A stretch of 17,794 nucleotides of DNA from Bacteroidales bacterium (GTDB lineage: Bacteria; Bacteroidota; Bacteroidia; Bacteroidales; UBA7960), in assembly GCA_007128045.1 (NCBI GenBank), contig SKYG01000125.1:1-17794 (forward strand), read 5' to 3'. Of the stretch, positions 14,109-17,794 are shown piece after piece. The stretch's first letter is position 1. The number at the start of each line of letters is the position of its first letter. The notes beneath the pieces are model-generated. The model searched no databases and was not told where the DNA came from. It worked only from the letters and a program-made list of their open reading frames with translations. A program made the translations under genes and the position numbers.

Positions 14109-14804
14109 TTAAATCTTCATGCTGATCATCAGTCCATCACGAACTGGCAATAACAGGTTGTTAATCCCACGATGAGTTTTTACGTAGTTATTGAACCGAA
14201 TAAGGGCTTCGGTTTCAGGGTCACTATTTGCTTTCTCTACGTCTGAATGACTGTTCTCGGCTGGCGGCGAAATAGTACTTTCTGTACACGGTGCAACTAC
14301 TTTGCCGCTCCATAGAACATTATCTGCCAGGATAATCCCGCCAGGCCTGAGTTTGTCATATACCAAATCAAAATAGTGGATATAGTTTTCTTTGTCGGCA
14401 TCAATAAAAGCAAGGTCGAACGTTTCCTGAATGCCTGGAAGAATATCTATTGCCTCACCAATATGTTGTTTGATTTTTTTCTCCAGCCCTGCCATCGCAA
14501 TATACTTTGCAGCAAAATCTTCAAGCTCGGGATTGTGATCGATGGTGTGTAATAATCCATTGTCTGTGAGTCCCTGCGCCAGGCAGATAGCGGAATATCC
14601 GGTATATGTTCCGATCTCCAGCACCCTTTCGGGTTGTATCATGTTGCTGATCATCTCCAACAGCTTACCTTGTAAATGGCCCGAAAGCATCCTGGGCCTC
14701 AGTATCATGGCATGGGTATCGCGATTTAGTTGCCTTAACACATCTGATTCTGGCGTGGTTATGTGTTGCGCGTATTGATCAATCTCTTTTGGAATGAATT
14801 CCAT
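14109..14804 (-). CDS. Class I SAM-dependent O-methyltransferase (CCoAOMT-like)
   Basis: The 231-residue protein has the Rossmann-fold SAM motif LEIGTYTGYSA (62-72), the acidic metal/cofactor region FIDADKENY (133-141) and LADNVLWSGKV (159-169), all as in bacterial caffeoyl-CoA-type O-methyltransferases (COG4122). The substrate is unknown. A Ser/Glu-rich stretch at about 171-195, between SGKVV and the conserved ETEALIRFN, looks longer than the usual short loop here. It lies 31 bp after the M16 peptidase gene on the same strand, so it is probably the last gene of the ruvX operon. The C-terminus LPVRDGLMIS is normal for the family, so the gene is complete. Confidence 0.9.
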   Translation of the reverse strand: MEFIPKEIDQYAQHITTPESDVLRQLNRDTHAMILRPRMLSGHLQGKLLEMISNMIQPERVLEIGTYTGYSAICLAQGLTDNGLLHTIDHNPELEDFAAKYIAMAGLEKKIKQHIGEAIDILPGIQETFDLAFIDADKENYIHYFDLVYDKLRPGGIILADNVLWSGKVVAPCTESTISPPAENSHSDVEKANSDPETEALIRFNNYVKTHRGINNLLLPVRDGLMISMKI

Positions 14805-14835
14805 GGCGTTATTATATGGGAGTAAATGTCAGGAT

Positions 14836-16062
14836 TTATTTGGGGGTATATGTCAGGGTACTAAGGGTGTTGATGTTGAGAATGTCATTGGCAGCCTCAA
14901 GGAGCATGGAAGGAGTTACTGCATCAATCTTTTGTGTGATTTCTTCCAGGTTGTCGACGCGGTCAAACAGCAGCATGCTTTTCCCGATGGCGAGCATTTC
15001 ACTCAGGTTTGATTCGAAGGAAATAGCCACCTGACCAGCCAGTTGCTGTTTGGCACGTTTAAGCGTGAGAGAACCCATGCTGTTTTCGCAAAGTCGCCTT
15101 ATTTCTTTATATATCAACGACATTGTTTTGTCGACGTAGTCAGGCTCCGTACCAAAATAGATGCTCAGTATTCCTGAGTCTGAGTAAGGTTGGTAATGGC
15201 TTTCAATGTTGTAACAAAATCCGTGCTTTTCCCTGATCACCATATTAAGGCGTGAATTAAGCCCGGGGCCGCCAAGAATATTATTCAGAAGGATCAAAGA
15301 TGTTTTCAGTGGGTGGTTGCTGTCATAGGCGTGGCTGCCAAGCATACAATGGGCCTGGTGATTTTTGCGTTTTACCTTTTTGGATGTTGGAGAATAATTG
15401 CTGAAAGCAACCCTTTCATTCTTTCTCGAGCTTTGAGGCAATGCCCCGAAATACCGTTCCGCCATTCTTATAAGCACTGGAAATTCAATTGGTCCAACAG
15501 AACAGATTACCATCTCTTCGGTTACATAATTTTTATCTATGAATCTCAGGATGGTCTCTTTTTTGAATGATTTTAGCAGGGCAGGAGTGCCCAGTATATT
15601 TCGGCCTAAAGGATGGTTGTTGAAAATAATGGCATCGAAATCATCAAATATCTGTTCGCCCGGGGCATCTTTGTAAGAGTTTATCTCATCGATGATGATA
15701 TCAGTTTCTTTAGCGATCTCTTTGGCGGGGAATACAGAATTGATCACAATATCTGACATGAGGTCAAACCATCTCTGGTAATATTGCTTCATAAAGGATG
15801 CGTAAATGCAGGTGTCTTCTTTGGTGGTGTATGCATTAAGCTCGCCACCCACATTCTCCATATGGCTTAAGATGTGATAGGTTTTTCTCCTGGATGTACC
15901 TTTGAAGATGGTGTGCTCAATAAAGTGAGCCAGACCTTGTTCGGCTTTGGATTCGTCGCGGGATCCGGCATTTATAACGATACCGCAGTGTGCAACATGA
16001 GAGCTGCCAGGCTTATGAATGATGCGGATTCCATTTGCAAGCCTGTGAGTGTAATATGTCAT
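14836..16062 (-). CDS. M16 family zinc peptidase (insulinase-like)
   Basis: The 408-residue protein has the inverted zinc motif HFIEH (46-50: ligands H46 and H50, catalytic E49) and a downstream Glu at about E126 in DIIIDEIN, within the 74-76-residue spacing of the family. The C-terminal half has the M16 substrate-binding features LGGPGLNSRLNMVIREKHG and CYNIES. It is therefore a catalytically intact single-chain M16 (processing-protease-like) enzyme with no signal peptide, probably cytoplasmic. The substrate is unknown. The start overlaps the def stop by 4 bp (ATGA at 16059-16062), so translation is probably coupled. Confidence 0.93.
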   Translation of the reverse strand: MTYYTHRLANGIRIIHKPGSSHVAHCGIVINAGSRDESKAEQGLAHFIEHTIFKGTSRRKTYHILSHMENVGGELNAYTTKEDTCIYASFMKQYYQRWFDLMSDIVINSVFPAKEIAKETDIIIDEINSYKDAPGEQIFDDFDAIIFNNHPLGRNILGTPALLKSFKKETILRFIDKNYVTEEMVICSVGPIEFPVLIRMAERYFGALPQSSRKNERVAFSNYSPTSKKVKRKNHQAHCMLGSHAYDSNHPLKTSLILLNNILGGPGLNSRLNMVIREKHGFCYNIESHYQPYSDSGILSIYFGTEPDYVDKTMSLIYKEIRRLCENSMGSLTLKRAKQQLAGQVAISFESNLSEMLAIGKSMLLFDRVDNLEEITQKIDAVTPSMLLEAANDILNINTLSTLTYTPK

Positions 16063-16622
16063 CTTTTTTTTACAGGGAACTTCATAAGGTAATCATGCTT
16101 CACCTGTCCTTTGGTGATATTAATCAGTTTTTTGCGGATAAGGGTTTTCTTCAGCGGAGAGATGCGGTCAACCATAACGATGCCTTCAATATGGTCGTAT
16201 TCATGCTGGATGATTCTGGCTGCAATACCTGCGAACTCAGACTCATGCGTTTGAAAATTCTCATCCTGGTAGCTCATACGAATATTTGGCTTCCGCAATA
16301 TATCTTCCCGTAATTCAGGAAAACTGAGGCATCCCTCATTAAACTGCCAGGGATCGCCCCATTCTTCGATGATAACCGGATTAATAAAGACCCTTTTAAA
16401 GTCATTCAACTCCGGGTATTCATCAGCAAAAGGCGAGGCATCAACCAAAAACAGCCTGATGCTTTGTCCTATCTGAGGAGCGGCCAGCCCTACTCCGGAT
16501 GCATGATACATTGTTTCCCACATGTTTTTAATGAGGTCGTTCAGGGATGGATGATCCTTGTCAATGGGACGGGCTTTCATTTTGAGCACCGGGTCACCGT
16601 ATGCGACAATTGGAAGTATCAT
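16059..16622 (-). CDS. def: Peptide deformylase
   Basis: Def removes the formyl group from the initiator methionine of new proteins and is a metal enzyme (Fe or Zn). The 187-residue product has all three signatures: GVGLAAPQIG (43-52), EGCLSFP (96-102, metal ligand C98) and QHEYDHIEG (139-147, ligands H140 and H144, catalytic E141). Length and motifs are normal. It overlaps ruvX and the M16 gene by 4 bp each. Adjacency of ruvX and def recurs in Bacteroidota. Confidence 0.97.
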   Translation of the reverse strand: MILPIVAYGDPVLKMKARPIDKDHPSLNDLIKNMWETMYHASGVGLAAPQIGQSIRLFLVDASPFADEYPELNDFKRVFINPVIIEEWGDPWQFNEGCLSFPELREDILRKPNIRMSYQDENFQTHESEFAGIAARIIQHEYDHIEGIVMVDRISPLKKTLIRKKLINITKGQVKHDYLMKFPVKKR

Positions 16623-17050
16623 GATCGTTTTGCTTCGTGAGACTGTTGTTCCAAATATGATTGCAATATGATGGTGGCGCTTATGGTATCCACCAGCGCC
16701 TTGTTTTGCCTTGCCTTCCTGCCCAGACCTGCATCAAGCATCGTCTTCATGGCCATTTTGGAAGTAAAACGTTCGTCCATTCTTTTAACAGGTATTGTCG
16801 GAAATTGTTTATTGAGTTGCTTAATTACAGGATCGATAAACCTGGATGCGTCTGAAGGGCGGTTCTGCATATCCAGCGGTTCACCCACAACGATAAGCTC
16901 AACATGTTCTCTTTGAAAATAGTTTTTTAAGAAATCGAACAGGTCTTTAGAATGGACGGTAGTCAGTCCGTTGGCAACTATTTGCAGCTCATCTGTTACG
17001 GCCAGTCCTACCCTTTTATTTCCATAATCGATAGCCAGTATCCTTCCCAT
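16619..17050 (-). CDS. ruvX: RuvX / YqgF family Holliday-junction resolvase-like protein
   Basis: YqgF/RuvX proteins have an RNase H-like fold; roles in Holliday junction resolution and in 16S rRNA 5'-end processing have been described. The 143-residue protein starts with GRILAIDYGNKRVGLAVTD (acidic D7), then IVVGEPLDM and RFID, VKRMDERFTSKMA, and the C-terminal VDTISATIILQSYL with the last acidic residue. ATG 17050 is chosen over upstream codons because family proteins begin at this point and the -7 box at 17070-17077 would place the transcript start just upstream. It is the first gene of the ruvX-def-M16-methyltransferase operon. Confidence 0.95.
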   Translation of the reverse strand: MGRILAIDYGNKRVGLAVTDELQIVANGLTTVHSKDLFDFLKNYFQREHVELIVVGEPLDMQNRPSDASRFIDPVIKQLNKQFPTIPVKRMDERFTSKMAMKTMLDAGLGRKARQNKALVDTISATIILQSYLEQQSHEAKRS

Positions 17051-17066
17051 CAGGATTTTTTTTAGG

Positions 17067-17110
17067 CTGCAAAGATACGCAAAGCTTATCAAATAAGCTT
17101 ATCTTTGCAG
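17067..17110. promoter_or_regulatory. Divergent ruvX/dapD promoter region with nested palindromes
   Basis: CTGCAAAGATA (17067-17077) and TATCTTTGCAG (17100-17110) are perfect reverse complements. Each contains a TATCTTTG -7 box, one for ruvX (minus strand, complement of 17070-17077) and one for dapD (plus strand, 17100-17107). Between them AAGCTTAT (17082-17089), CAA and ATAAGCTT (17093-17100) form a second perfect palindrome that touches the dapD -7 box. The -33 elements are not clear for either gene. The layout suggests two back-to-back promoters sharing a short region, possibly with an operator in the centre. Only the -7 matches have support from known consensus. Confidence 0.5.
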
Positions 17111-17130
17111 TCTGAATTAAACCTTAGACT

Positions 17131-17794
17131 ATGCAAGATTATAGAGAGATTATTGAAAAAGCCTGGGATGACCGTTCGTTGTTAAGTCAGGAAAAAGTTC
17201 AGGATGCCATATGTGCTGTTATCGATTTGCTCGACAAGGGGCAGGTGAGGGTGTCTGAACCTGTTCAGGGCGAATGGATAGTGAATCAATGGGTAAAGAA
17301 GGCAGTTATTCTGTACTTTCCCATCCGACAGATGGAGACTATAGAAGTGGGGCCTTTTGAGTTTCATGATAAGATCCGTCTGAAGACCGGTTATGCTGAT
17401 CTGGGAGTGCGTGTGGTGCCCCATGCGGTAGCACGGTATGGATCGTTTATTAACAAAGGGGTGATCATGATGCCGTCATATGTCAATATCGGAGCTTATG
17501 TGGATAGTGGCTCTATGGTTGATACCTGGGCAACGGTAGGATCATGTGCGCAGATTGGAAAGAATGTACATCTGAGCGGGGGAGTGGGTATTGGCGGAGT
17601 ACTTGAGCCTGTGCAGGCCGGACCGGTGGTTATAGAAGATAATGCCTTTATTGGTTCCCGTTGCATTGTTGTTGAAGGTGTACACGTGAAAAAGGAGGCC
17701 GTACTGGGTGCCAACGTGGTGCTTACCATGTCAACGAAAATCATCGATGTTAGCGGTAATGAGCCTGTAGAATATAGAGGTGTGATACCTGAAC
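17131..17794 (+). CDS. dapD: Tetrahydrodipicolinate N-succinyltransferase (partial, 3' end beyond window)
   Basis: DapD adds succinyl from succinyl-CoA to tetrahydrodipicolinate in the succinylase route to diaminopimelate and lysine. The window holds the first 221 codons with no stop. The N-terminal helical domain (about 1-90, with EKAWDDRS and QWVKKAVILYF) leads into the left-handed beta-helix with hexapeptide repeats, VIMMPSYVNIGAYVDSGSMV (about 111-130), then the DapD-typical GSCAQIGKNVHLSGGVGIGG and DNAFIGSRCIVVEGV. The frame is still open at the right edge, which matches a full length of about 270 residues. It is divergent from ruvX. Confidence 0.95.
   Translation, partial: MQDYREIIEKAWDDRSLLSQEKVQDAICAVIDLLDKGQVRVSEPVQGEWIVNQWVKKAVILYFPIRQMETIEVGPFEFHDKIRLKTGYADLGVRVVPHAVARYGSFINKGVIMMPSYVNIGAYVDSGSMVDTWATVGSCAQIGKNVHLSGGVGIGGVLEPVQAGPVVIEDNAFIGSRCIVVEGVHVKKEAVLGANVVLTMSTKIIDVSGNEPVEYRGVIPE

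Noticed and set aside
1..17794. Insertion sequence, prophage, tRNA or rRNA
   Set aside because: No transposase, integrase, terminal inverted repeats with target duplications, cloverleaf-like or rRNA-like sequence was recognised.

Overview
The window looks like chromosomal DNA from a member of the phylum Bacteroidota, probably a Bacteroidales- or Marinilabiliales-like lineage. Four things support this. The gene orders purM-prfA-pyrF and nusB-yajC-ybbR-coaE are typical of the phylum. Two type IX secretion (T9SS) proteins are present, PorE-like and PorQ. NusB is long and a DUF3276/PUR protein is encoded. Promoter-like sites match the Bacteroides consensus (-33 TTTG, -7 TAnnTTTG), and most genes have no Shine-Dalgarno sequence. 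Nothing seen fixes genus or species.

Layout. (1) 1-1877 is an accessory, partly decayed region: a perfect hairpin at 140-180, the broken N-terminal part of a Fic-family protein (371-712), a possible Cys-rich mini-ORF on the opposite strand, then a minus-strand pair encoding a SHOCT membrane protein and a DUF302 protein, and a tandem-repeat tract between divergent promoters. (2) 1878-4749 (+) holds a long-tailed TatA and a PorE-like protein (TPR, beta-propeller, regulatory-like domain, OmpA). (3) 4815-9345 (+) holds purM, prfA, pyrF and a DEAD-box RNA helicase. (4) 9367-9702 (-) is a DUF3276/PUR protein, divergent from (5) nusB-yajC-ybbR-coaE-porQ (9939-14092, +). (6) 14109-17050 (-) is a compact operon ruvX-def-M16 peptidase-O-methyltransferase, in which the first three genes overlap by 4 bp. 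(7) dapD starts divergently at 17131 and runs off the window end.

Functionally this is mostly housekeeping: purine and pyrimidine synthesis, translation termination and peptide deformylation, rRNA transcription, CoA and lysine/diaminopimelate synthesis, plus protein export. YajC (Sec), TatA (Tat) and the T9SS proteins PorE and PorQ cover inner-membrane and outer-membrane export.

The least explained signal is a set of 8-bp tandem repeats. TTCAGAC-type octamers lie directly before the start codons of the DUF302 gene and coaE, and in the tract upstream of tatA; a different octamer, TCAACTCC, lies before purM. Each array is oriented with the start codon it precedes and ends 11-14 nt before an ATG. 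This looks like a recurring leader architecture and not random low complexity. No novel multi-gene system was found.
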